Origin: Owenia fusiformis
Lineage: Eukaryota; Annelida; Polychaeta; Sabellida; Oweniidae
Assembly (NCBI GenBank): GCA_903813345.2
Contig: CAIIXF020000011.1
Span: 15,113,754 to 15,177,753, forward strand
Direction of reading: 5' to 3'
DNA length: 64,000 bases
Shown: in pieces, positions 41,401 to 52,357 of the stretch
Position numbering within the stretch: the first letter of the stretch is position 1
Layout: each line of letters begins with the position of its first letter
The notes under the pieces: generated by a model
The model's database searches: none
What the model was told of the DNA's origin: nothing
The model's input: only the letters and a program-made list of their open reading frames with translations
Translations under genes and position numbers: made by a program

Positions 41401-44400
41401 ATAGCTAAACATTTGAACATCTTTCGGCAAACGATAGCTAAACATTTGAACTTAGCTAAACATTTGAACATCTTTTGGGAAACGATAGCTAAACACTTGA
41501 ACATCTTTCAGGAAACTATAGCTAAACATTTGAACATCTTTCGGCAAACGATAGCTAAACACTTGAACATCTTTCGGGGAACTGTAGTTACACACTTGAA
41601 CATCTTTCGGGGAACTGTAGTTAAACACTTGAACATCTTTCGGGGAACTGTAGTTAAACATTTGAACATCTTTCGGGGAACTGTAGTTAAACACTTGAAC
41701 ATCTTTCGGGGAACCGTAGTTAAACATTTAAGCATTTTTGGGGAACTAGAGATAAACATCTTTCATTACCTGAGATGAATTCTACTGATGGCCACTTCTT
41801 GTAACGTATGGAAGAATGCTGCTGTAAATGCTACTATAGCATAGGGTATAACTAAGCTACAGAATGCAGAGCATAATCCAACTGTTACAGTCTCCCCATC
41901 TGTGCATTGGCAATTGTTATAGGTCTAAAAGGTACATAATAAAAACATGTACTTCTTAGATATCGTTAACTTTATCAAATTTTTGCGCACCACATATGAT
42001 TTAATCGTCAGAATGGTGACATGGTTGTGATTCTGATGGTGTTATAAGTTTTTGTCTTCACGATTCCAGGAGAACTGAATCTCGGCTTTTTACGATGGAC
42101 GAGAGTCTATAAGACCTTATACGGTGACTATCCAGGCCCCGTATACCGTGAGCAAGTTCCCGCTTGAGAGCTATGATAAAATAGAGACATAGTCGAAGAA
42201 CGTCGTTGCCTTGCAATTGAAATAGCCATTGTACTCTGGAATAAAGTTGTATTGAGTTTCACTTACTCACTTACTAAAGTTCTATAGAAACGTTTATATT
42301 TTAATTTTATCATATCTCTTAAGGCCCCGCTTCTAACATGAGCTCGTTGCTCGCGATATCAGCGGAGCCTGGATAGACACCGTGTTATTGTAGCCCCCGA
42401 GAAATTAACAAAATTTTAGCTTGAAATGTCCGAATGGACATTGTTACACTGTAAAATATAAAAATTATTTCTCAATATATAGGTTATATGGTATACACTT
42501 CCTGGGTTTTCTTCTTGAACACATATTACATGTAGTTCTACAGCTGTTAACTTTTGAGTACCCATCTTGTATTTTGGAAGCCATTTCAGAATTTTTTCGA
42601 TATCCTGAATCTTGTCATTGCAATATAAGGAAAGTGCTTGTCTGATTTTCTTCAAATTCGTACACCTGTTAATATTGGGAACCAAATTTTCCACTTGATT
42701 ATTTGGACGTCCAACAATTTTACAGTTGAAGTAATCTTATCTGATCTTCTCATGTTCCTTCACATGCCACTAGAGACTGTCATAAGTTTTACAATTGTTT
42801 TACGTTTGGGTTGCTACTTGTTGGTGTGATTTTCGTTTACGTCATATGTACGTGTAACTTGTTTTGAAAACCTTATTCCCAGTCAGAGATGAAAGGTTTT
42901 TGGTTACTTTTAATTTCTAGATTTTTGGGACAGTAAGGCAATGCTTTCAACGTGTAAGCCTACAGTACATGAACATGAACCTATGTATCCCAGTCAACCT
43001 GGGTAAAAAGAATGATATATTTGTTAGTTTGTTTTCATAGCGTGCTGCAAAGCCTGCTAATTAGATCCCTATGTGTTTTCAAATTGTTATCAATCGTTTT
43101 CTAATGCTTACACCATTATTAAGTGTTGTACAACCAGCGTGACAGGCGGACATGTAGTTATTATCATCTCCACATACAGGACTGTACGCACTGTCATCAC
43201 AGTTACAGTCCTCACTACAAGTTCCGTTACCTCTGAAAAGTAAATGTAGCGTTGAAAAACAATAGTAAGGTTGATTATGAGAAATTATTATATTCTGAAA
43301 TACAGATGAAGTAAGTACTTGAACAAACTATATAATTAAAGAACCACATGACAATACAAATGATAAAACTGGTGAAGTATCTTTATTTATAGATCAGTTT
43401 AGCCAAGGACGTCTATCTGAGATAGACGTCCTTGGTTTAGCTAACCTCACATTTAGTCCTACAATTTCGGTCTGTGGACATACAAATGCTAAGAGACAGG
43501 CAGAGGAAACTACGACAAAAACCATATTATAGAGCACAATTCGCATGACACGTCTCTTCGTGGCCTTGAAGCGTGATGTGACCACCCCACTGACAAATGA
43601 TCCAACAGCACCTGCCATGGCACCCATTGAACCTACAGGCAGAAATTATGTGAGGAAAAATAAAAATAATTAAATAAATTCATTCTAATATATGTAATGG
43701 AACTCCGAGTTATTAAGTGATAACAACATTCAATAGTGTAACAAATTAAGCCTTCAAATTAGTACATCACTCTGGGACAGTGAATATGGGATTTAAATGA
43801 GAACAGCACTCAGCTGAGTACGGAACCCAAATGAGAACAAAAGCTAAATTATTACATCTCTCATATTCATTTTTACAGCACTCAAATTAGTACAGCACTC
43901 AGCTGAGTATAGGGCTCAAATTTTAGTACAATGAGTACAGTATTCAATTGAGTACAGCACTCAAATGGCACTCAGTTAATAAGCCAAAACCACTAAACCC
44001 TATATGAAGTACCACTATTGTGTTACAAGGTCTTACCTGTTAACATATTAGCCGTTGTGGCAGTTACATTGAAGTGTGCTTCAATATACTTTGGGAGAAA
44101 AGCAGAATAACCAACGATCCAGAAGACAAAGAATGAATACGCAACAGTTAGGCCCATGAAGACTGGGTTCAGCAGAAGTCGCAATAGTGACTTTGGAAGA
44201 TCTGAAAGATATTAATTGAAATATCAGTAACATCCGCAATGAAAATGTGCTAATGGTTAGAGAAGCAAACTATGTTTAGTCTTGAATCAAAGTCTCATTT
44301 AATCTCCAATGGACTGTTCCACAACTACAACTACTGTACTTACTTTGACGGAACGTCAATGTAACAAAATGGATGAACTTCCTGGATACGAGTTTTTGTT

Positions 44401-47400
44401 TTCTCGATTTAAACTTACATGATACAAGTCATGTTGCGGATTATCATTTTGCACGAAGTTAGACAATATAGTCTAGGTTTTAGAAGTGCTCTCGGTTTTG
44501 AATTTTCAATAAAGCTGTTATTCATGCATTTAGACCGTCGGTATTGTTACATTGACGGAAGGCGTCAAATTAACATACATTGGTAATATAACGTATTTCT
44601 GTCAATGTAACATAAGCGAGGGGCTAAACATATGAACTGCAACTCATTTACAAAACAAATTCCAAATCGAAGAAACTTATTAAAACTAGACTATATTTTC
44701 TAGCTTTGTGCCAAATTATAATCTGCAATTTGACTTATAAGTAGGTTCAAATCGAGAAAACAAAAAACATGGTAACCAGGAAGTTCATTCATTTTGTTAC
44801 ATTGACGTTCCGTCAAAGTAACTAGTTTTGGAACAGTGAAAGGGTGCATGTGTTTGGTTTGACTTGTTTAACGTTAAATTGGCAGTTTATAGTGGCTGTA
44901 AGTAAGACATAGTGCCTATTATAGGTACCATATGGAGTGATTATTTTACCTACCTTTAATGTCAGTAACCGCTTGGCTAAATGAAACGCCATTTCCATCA
45001 TCGTCATCATTCTGTATATCACTCTTGTCCACTACCATTTTCTTGGGTAAGATGGCCATAGGCAAAGAGCCTAGTATGATGAAGAGAGCGATGATAGGGA
45101 ACCCTAGCCACCAGGCTCCTATATACTCAGCGTCTTCTTGTCCTGTGTCAGTAGCTGATGAAATAACAGAAAATCAACTTTCAGCATGTCTAACTACAAA
45201 AAATCATTCAACTTTAACCTGGTACATTGAATGATAATCTTGTCTTTCTTTTGCTTTTGTGAAACATATTCTTAAAGCCCCCAGCTAGTTTCAAATTTTC
45301 AAAAATCTTCTTGATTTTTACTTGTACATGTGATACGACGTCAGATACTGTACATCGCGGCATTTTACTGCATTTTTACATGCGTACTTACTTTTAAAAC
45401 CGCAATATCTCGACAGCAAAATCATATTTATCTACAATTTTTCGTCATCAGTTGAACGCGTATGTCCATGAAATATTTTGCCTATCAGAATTCCAAATAA
45501 CTGATTTGGGACTTTTTAAATGAGAATCACGCAAGCCGTATTATGGGACTTTCTATGCTAAAACCGGGTGTGGACTGTAACATTTTGAAGAAAAATGATT
45601 TTAATTTTAAACGAAAAATGAAGATAACCTTTTTATTTCTTAACGGATCTTTCTCAAATTTTCACAATATTTGAATTCACTATTTTGGAAAAGACGAACA
45701 GATTCTGTGTGATGACGTCATAATATAAAAATGGTAACTTACAGGACAGGCAGAATTTCGTACCAACAAGATATATATTTTGGTCAATTAAACATTAAAT
45801 CGTTTGATAAGTGAATTATTCTTTTTTGATTCCTGAAAGGCATATCATATTCTATATTTTTATCAAAAAACTATATCATTTCGATTAAAATTCAGTCTGT
45901 AAGAAGCATAAATTGAAAGAAATATGAAGTGAAGCCATGTGAAAGATTCACAAAATTACGTTTCATTTTTTGAGTTCAAATATTTCTAATTAAGGGATAA
46001 ACATTCAAAACTTTCCAATGTATCAGCATGTTCTTTTAAATATATCCCTTACTACATACAATTAATTTCATTTAATTTGAACCAGTATATATTGAGATAG
46101 ACATCATTTTATCACCGCAACCCCAAGTGAAGCCTTTACAAAATAAGACGTTACGCCGTTAGCGTATTATATGTTCTCCTTTATTATTCATTGCTTTAAA
46201 TAAATAAAACTAAATATTCGAGTTAAAATAAATTACAAATAATGCATTTAACCATGGACCTATATCCTCGAGGATATAGGTCCATGATTTAACAATCCTT
46301 AAAGGCCGAGTTCCGGGAAATATTAACACAATTGAACATGTTGAACAACTAATATACATACTTTTTGTGGCTTGGTTGAATGGCTATTAATCCCAAGTTC
46401 CGATGTGCCTCATCAAGAAGACGATAGAGTGACAAAGGTTATGTCAAGCGGGGTTTATAATTTTTGTGCAAATTTTCTTCTTGGATCGAAAAATTTCATT
46501 TTAATTCGATTAACTTACGATAGGTGGCAAAAGGTCTAAAGGTAGATCACGTGACACAAAACAACGAATCATATGACACGAAACAATGATTCATTCGCCA
46601 GATGGCGCAGTTAAATGAGGTCAATTTTACGACAAACGAAAACCGTTTAGCTCAGCTTCAATTTTGCTCTCGCAGTCGAACGAAACTGACACTTCTTTCG
46701 TTGATATCTAGGTGAGTGATTTTTTTCAGGCTCCGGTATTTTGACAAAAGTAAGTTCACGTCGTAGCCATTCTTAGGGGCAGGTTTGAGACACCAACGAT
46801 TTATTTTGAAGTTTTTCTAAGGAATTATTCCCGATTTCCGGTATTGTCCCTTTAATATCTTCCCGTCTGTGTATATCAGTTGAATATTACAAGGGGAACT
46901 GTGAAAGAGTCTAGAAAGACGGTGCGACAACGAGAGCGCAAGGCCGAAAAGCGCGACAAAGAAGAAAACGGGTAGGGTTTGAAATGTCTACTTTCTGGTG
47001 ATTCTAATTCTGTATATCGTGACACAACCTTTTTGAATATAAAATTGTATTGAAGCGCACATTAATCTGAACAAAACTTGAAGTTTTTAAGAAGATTCCA
47101 CGAATATTAAAACTTCTGCAATTACTTGGAGGAGCATTGCGCATATTTATCGCGTAAATCTTTGCATTTTGTCGGTAAAATGAACAATTACAATGTTACG
47201 CCAGTATCTGACGTCGTATCATGTATGTTTTACCGATATGAATAGAAAAAGTGTTCATTTTGCTTGAGTGAAACTCATTCTTAATCAGTTGACCTGTTGA
47301 TAACTGCCTTAGATAGGGGTACTGAACAGTCAAAGGTGCTATGATAGTTGGGAACTTACACACAAGATCTTCAGGTAGAAACAATACAGCTGCTCCCAGG

Positions 47401-48693
47401 AAGTACCCCAGCACTGGAGCCGCAGCACGCAGCGCAAACATAACACCTTAAACAAAAGTATCAATGAGTACATGTAAGCACAGATCCGGAGCCCGATCCA
47501 GCCCCTATTGGTAGTAGGCTCAAAGGATAGTATATTTAATGAGCCTAGACACAGAGGAGCTTATCTGGCAGAGGTCCGTGCATGTAAGTAACAATTTTCA
47601 CTCCAAAAATAACGCAAAATGCAGATTGCATTGAATATACCATGGTTCTTAGTTGTATTTATAAGTTGAGTATGTCTAGTGTATAGTCACAGGCTGGTAT
47701 CGAAAGATTTGTCCGCTGTGACGGAGCATGTTATTTTTCATAAAAACGCTAAGAAAATCACATAATTTATTTGCAAATGATATATCCGTTGCATGGAGTA
47801 ACTAATTTTCTTTGATATAACGAAACATATGAGTTAAAAAATAAATCGTGAAGTATTCTTAGTGTTTTTCTTAAAAAATAGCATTCTCCGTCACAGCGGA
47901 CAAATCTTTCGATACCAGCCTGTGATAGTGGCCACTGTTGGGAATAGTTTAACAGCTTATAGTTTTTTGTATATATATTAAACATTGTTCATATTAAGAG
48001 GGACTCGTTAAATGTAGGAGACCTGAAAAGGAAACACTCCTTTATATGTATTTCAAATATGAATGATTTTCTACCTAGATAGAAGGAAAGATCCTTTCTG
48101 CTAGCATTGTCGTCAATGTAAGTCATACCCAGTGTCCAAAACGAGCAACCTCCCACCCCGTAGAATAATTGAGCCACCACAAACAGATAGTAAGCTATTT
48201 TGTTTTCTTGTTCAGTCTTCATGTCTTCACTATCACAGTTCACTTCATTATGTGTTGTATTTACGGCTTGTCCCATAATGCAGAATTGTGTTGATACGCT
48301 TGAGTTATCCTGTGTAGTATTTGTCGCTGGGAATTCTTGATAATTTCCACCTTTGCTCCCGAATATGAAAAAGGGAGTCGCCCAAAGTAGCATAGCTATA
48401 GCTACGATGATAGATGATACGAAAAATATACGCGGAGTGTGGCTACGTCTTCCAAAATGACTGATTAATATTACACAAGGAATGTACATGTAGTTATCGA
48501 CAGTCATTAGAAATCCTGAAGTTGAACTCGAAAATCCAAATCTTTTCTCTAGTGATGTTATTATTGAAAAGTAGTAGGTACTAAATGTCCCTGTACCAAG
48601 ACCAAATAAACATAACGCAGTGACAAACATTTTGATGTTTAGGAATTTTTCCAAACATTTTGGATTATTTTTAGTTTCTTCTTGTTTCTCCAT
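38499..48693 (-). CDS. SLCO-like: Organic anion transporter (OATP/SLCO family), copy A
   Basis: Nine exons on the minus strand: 48693-48075, 47446-47360, 45154-44954, 44201-44037, 43632-43446, 43232-43112, 41924-41770, 39225-39161, 38827-38499. They predict 642 residues with no stops. The start is taken at MEKQEETKN (48693), matching copy B; a TTG 12 bases earlier is not a start. Family marks are TMs 1-3 (GLGTGTFSTYY; GFLMTVDNYMYIP; SHTPRIFF), a glycosylation-rich loop (NTT, NSS), the OATP signature EYIGAWWLGF in exon 3, and a Kazal-like Cys-rich loop in exon 6. About 12 membrane spans are expected for the family, with cytosolic termini and an acidic C-tail. Substrates (organic anions, steroids, bile-type compounds) cannot be predicted. 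Several introns contain foldback elements and one a 2.2-kb minisatellite. Confidence 0.9.
39561..41760. repeat. ~33-bp minisatellite in SLCO-A intron 7
   Basis: About 66 copies of a unit resembling GCTAAACATTTGAACATCTT then TCGGGAAACGATA. The length is a multiple of three and the units hold few stops, so many frames stay open on both strands (repeating KHLNIFRGTIA, KMFKCLAIVPR or KDVQMFSYSSP peptides). Higher-order structure is visible: a block with CTTAAAACTAAAAATTTG followed by GAGAAACTATGACT recurs near 39790, 40205 and 40930, and a 15-base short unit (TTGAACTTAGCTAAACA) recurs at 40008, 40321, 40438 and 41448. In the gene's direction the array starts about five bases past the exon 7 donor. 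Confidence 0.95.
42120..42385. repeat. Imperfect inverted repeat in SLCO-A intron 6
   Basis: GGTGACTATCCAGGCCCCG at 42122 is mirrored by CGGAGCCTGGATAGACACCG near 42364; GAGCTATGATAAAAT and its mirror continue inward. Probably a decayed foldback element. Confidence 0.45.
43112..43232 (-). CDS. SLCO-like: SLCO-A exon 6: Kazal-like extracellular domain
   Basis: Encodes NGTCSEDCNCDDSAYSPVCG and then YMSACHAGC, the Cys pattern of the large extracellular loop between TM9 and TM10 of OATPs. The equivalent exon of copy B is three bases longer (an extra Leu before NYMSACHAGC). Confidence 0.9.
43403..43435. repeat. 33-base near-perfect palindrome beside a splice donor
   Basis: CCAAGGACGTCTATCT, one central base, then its exact mirror. 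TTTAG lies directly on both sides. In the SLCO-A transcript it would be a 16-bp hairpin starting about 10 bases into intron 5. Confidence 0.95.
44307..44840. mobile_element. Foldback MITE in SLCO-A intron 3
   Basis: CTGTTCCACAACTA...TACTTTGACGGAACGTCAAT at the left and its mirror at the right (44737-44840) match over about 100 bp. A third internal copy of the TTACATTGACGGAAGGCGTC motif lies near 44545. Confidence 0.8.
45331..47223. repeat. Possible decayed element in SLCO-A intron 2
   Basis: TGATACGACGTCAGATACTG at 45331 is mirrored at 47204. The rest of the 1.9 kb shows no other clear mirror symmetry or coding frame, except the separate palindrome at 46253. Confidence 0.4.
46253..46286. repeat. 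34-base perfect palindrome
   Basis: CATGGACCTATATCCTC followed by its exact mirror. ATTTAAC lies directly on both sides (46246-46252 and 46287-46293). In SLCO-A intron 2. Confidence 0.95.
47687..47925. mobile_element. 239-bp MITE with ~70-bp inverted ends
   Basis: TCACAGGCTGGTATCGAAAG and its mirror end the element; TAG flanks both sides (47684-47686 and 47926-47928). Located in SLCO-A intron 1. Confidence 0.85.
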
Positions 48694-49660
48694 TATTCCG
48701 TTCAATTCTTATTTTCTGAAACCCTTATGTGTGATTTAAAGCGGATTGCCTCCTTATGCCGATCAAATACATGTGCCAACACTTTGAATGAACTTAATTC
48801 ACTATCAAAAGACTTTGTTTTTATCTTAACAGAGTTGTAGAATCTTGTTTGCACCAATGTCACTTTGTGTCAAGATAAAAATAAGTAATCACGCGCAATA
48901 TGATTTCTACTAATACTGAACTTATAGGGCTTGTGTCAAAACACTCGATCGCGGTCACTCACTTGGCCATCTCTCCGTCCGTCTGTCTCTTTGTGTGTTC
49001 GTTCGTTTGTTTTTGAATACCTCTACCAATTTGGGTAACAATAGAAATAAAACTGCTTTATCAAGATGTACAAAATGAGTTCGTAATTCTTTGCTTGATT
49101 GATTTATGTTTAATTAATGAGGTTCAGTATAGCTTACAGATTTTCCAAAACCAGGGCGTTATTCAAAATGGCTGCTCAATTCAAAATGGCGGCATTTTCC
49201 ACAAAAATGACATTTTATTTTCACTTATGCGACGCCTCTTTATCAATTTTTTACATTTAAGATAAAAGGACTTACAAAATGGACTCCAAATTGGTCCCAA
49301 TGTTAAAAAATTGACATTTTTGCTTGATGGTACAACGTTTACTTAAATAGAGATATATGTCACGAAATAGTTTTTGTTAAAAGGAGAAACTATTGCTGCT
49401 GGTTATTTCAATCATGAAGTGTCCAAAATGAGTGGTTTGATCTAATGTGATTTTCTAAGTTAACAGAAATGTTTATATGGTTTGGCATTGGCAATCGTTA
49501 GCTCACCTTTTATTATCAAAATATGATTAACACACGCTTACAATAGCTTCATGTGCAAAGTCATCAGTGGGGTTTCTGTAAGTGTTAGCAGCAGAACAAG
49601 TTAATAGATAAGGTGCTCTAAATGTTCTGACCTATTTAATCATAAAAACAAGGTCGCTAA

Positions 49661-50108
49661 CACCCCAGTCACATTTGTCGTACGGAGGCCGTTCGTCGAG
49701 GAAAACTACGCTCGCCTTGTGGCCTCCGTACGGCGTATCCAATTTTTTACAGGCCGCAGGGTCGCCGTAGAAATTATAATTCGGAGTTATAATATTTGTT
49801 CATTTCTGAGGTCCCCGTAGAAATCAACTGGCTCAACAAGATTGAATCATTATTTGTCAATGTTTCACGATCACTTTTCATTTGATATTACATCCTAGGA
49901 CTATGAATAACATTTATAAATTGTCCCTATGTAAATAAAATGAAAAAATATTATTTATCAACAGAAATTTAAAATTCATCGTGCGGCTGCTGTGGAAAAT
50001 GTGACTGCAAAAGTATGAGAGCGCAGAAATTCCAAGGCGAGCGTAGAAATGTTACTGGCCGCAGAAATGATAGACCGCAAGGTCGCCGTAGGAAATGTGA
50101 CTGGGGTG
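49661..50108. mobile_element. Harbinger-like MITE (TAA target duplication)
   Basis: CACCCCAGTCACATTT at the left is exactly mirrored at the right, and TAA sits on both sides (49658-49660 and 50109-50111). TAA/TWA duplication is the habit of PIF/Harbinger elements. The interior contains several related GGCCGCAGGGTCGCCGTAGA-type motifs. No transposase. Confidence 0.75.
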
Positions 50109-51315
50109 TAAGTATAAATTCTCTCGAAAAACAAGATCATTATATCAAATCGGGTGTCCCAAAAAATGTAGAGCAACTGTAGAGCCAAATTCACTGAAAA
50201 TGTGTACAAAGTAGCTTAAAAGTATCATCAACAAGTTTAATAAATATTCTGAATTCAAAATAGAATGTCAAAAATTCCCATATTCACGGGGGTAAAGCAG
50301 ACCCGATGATGCAATGAGCTTGCTCGGCGGTATCATGACTGTGTAACGGGTCTTAATGTATAAGTGTGCTCGGCGGTAGGTTCAAACAACGCGTATCCTC
50401 AAAGCATGCGCTCATGGTATATTCGTGTTTTAACACCCGTGATATTGGAGCTCTGCGATGAGGACACGATATCGTGTTTGCACCGTCTATCAGGTGATAG
50501 CATCTGTCAATCAGTCAAAAAAGCTTGTATGTGTGTCGTGTCTAATTAAAATTGTTTCATTCTTCCCAATTATATCCCAAATCCATTCATTCTCAAAATC
50601 CTTCGGAGGTGATATTGTTGGAATAAATACGGGAAAGTATTTTTGCTTGAAAATGGATCAATTAGTGATTTTTTTATTGATATTGGTTATTTTGACATTC
50701 TGTCTTTAATTCAAAAATACACACATAATATGAAGCCGATCTCTTACATATTCACAGCACTACACCCCATGGTTCCTTAAAGAGAGAATCGGATATAGCG
50801 AGCAGGCTTAACAAAAAATTGTTTCAATTTTAGAATATTTTTGTCTCATGTCGTTCCTTGTCATGTCTATTTTCTAAAAATAACAAAAGTGTATACTTTA
50901 TTCCAGGTAAACTAAAGAATTTTACAATAATGTATTATTTTTCTATAAGAATGGTGACCATTCTTATTATTTGGGAGAATTTAAACATTTTTCAGTCATT
51001 TTTGCACTTTGAATCATCAATAACTTCACCAATTTATAACATATTGTGAATCTTTTAGGAGATTTTGTATTTGATATTGTAAGGAATAGTTTGGTAGGTC
51101 AATTATACATGTTGCTTGTAATTTTGTCACCGCCTATAGATCAGATAAAGAATTTGGCCCATCTATTGCTGTGAAATTATTTCCCCATTTATAGGTTGGT
51201 ACTTCTCTGCCTTGGACAATGCTTTCCCCATTTTTTCGATACAAACGTTATGAAATTCTGATTGCATTGCTCCAGTATGGGATTTTTTGACATACTATCT
51301 TGAATTTCTTAGTTT

Positions 51316-51674
51316 CTAATGACCTCAACCTCAGCCCGTGTGAATCCAAACGCTTTAGTATTTTCGAAAGTGTTATGTGACATTGTTATTATTTAATTTT
51401 TAATCGCATGGTCTTGCAATCATGAACACATACTCATCGAAAAAGATGACTATAGCACCTTTCAAGTATCATTTCAGGTCGAATATAATATTATACGGGT
51501 GTTAGTTACTTTTTGACAAGTATTATCTCGTCAACTGATGAACCAAAGGCTAAGTGCAAATATGATCCTAATGAATCATTCTTATAGGTGTAACATTAGG
51601 AACACAATGTCACATAACACTTTGGAAAATACTAAAGCGTTTGGATTCACACGGGCTGAGGTTGAGGTCATTAG
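51316..51674. mobile_element. 359-bp inverted-repeat element (MITE)
   Basis: CTAATGACCTCAACCTCAGC and the next 50 bases are mirrored at 51604-51674 with very few differences, including GAATCCAAACGCTTTAGTAT. Target duplication not clear. Confidence 0.85.
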
Positions 51675-52357
51675 AATCAGCAATGGTGCATTGACTTGAA
51701 ATGAGATGTGCTCCATTGACTTAACATGAGAATATCATGATTGTGATACGTAAAATTTTGTTTTTAAAGAGATTTATATTCATATGCCATCTATCATTCG
51801 TCTTCACTAAGATGTTTCATTTTTCAAGAATGTTCTCAGATCATAACGGCCCTTTAACATGGGGTTACAAATGGTGCCGGTAGTTCACTGATTTTTTCAA
51901 CAAAATCGGATAACGTTAAAACTGGTCCGTCGGCCATTCTTTCAGTCCCATTGGATTACATTGTGGGCGACGCCCACTTTACAATGGAAAACATTATTTC
52001 GTACTTCTTTAAATTTAAAAAAATTGCTTATGCTTATCATTTGCCGGAAATGATTGGAAAATGTTTTCCTGTTATAAGCATCTGGATATACATCAAAACA
52101 CTTTCAATTGATGCAAACTAGACTGTTCTAGCACTTTTCGTCACTGAGATATTGTCAGTCTACTAACCTGTAGTCTAATGGGGGAGGGGGTCAAAAATTA
52201 AAAATTCTTAAAACATGTTTTATTAGATTTGCAAGGGGATTTTTTGTTGTAGACAAGTTAGCAAATTCAATTGTCTATTTACATTCCATTTTTGAGAGCA
52301 ATTGATTCGATGGATATTTTCTCATATGACTCTTGGCGACCCAACCATTTCCAATTG

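Noticed and set aside
39561-41760. CRISPR-like regular repeat spacing
   Set aside because: Units are directly adjacent with no unique spacers, and the surrounding genes are eukaryotic.
39557-41778. Many overlapping frames of up to 272 codons on both strands
   Set aside because: All arise from the ~33-bp minisatellite inside an SLCO intron. Periodic peptides appear in several frames at once, which a real gene would not show.
42416-42829. Overlapping frames of 63-92 codons in SLCO-A intron 6
   Set aside because: They occur on both strands, show no domain and are confined to intron sequence.
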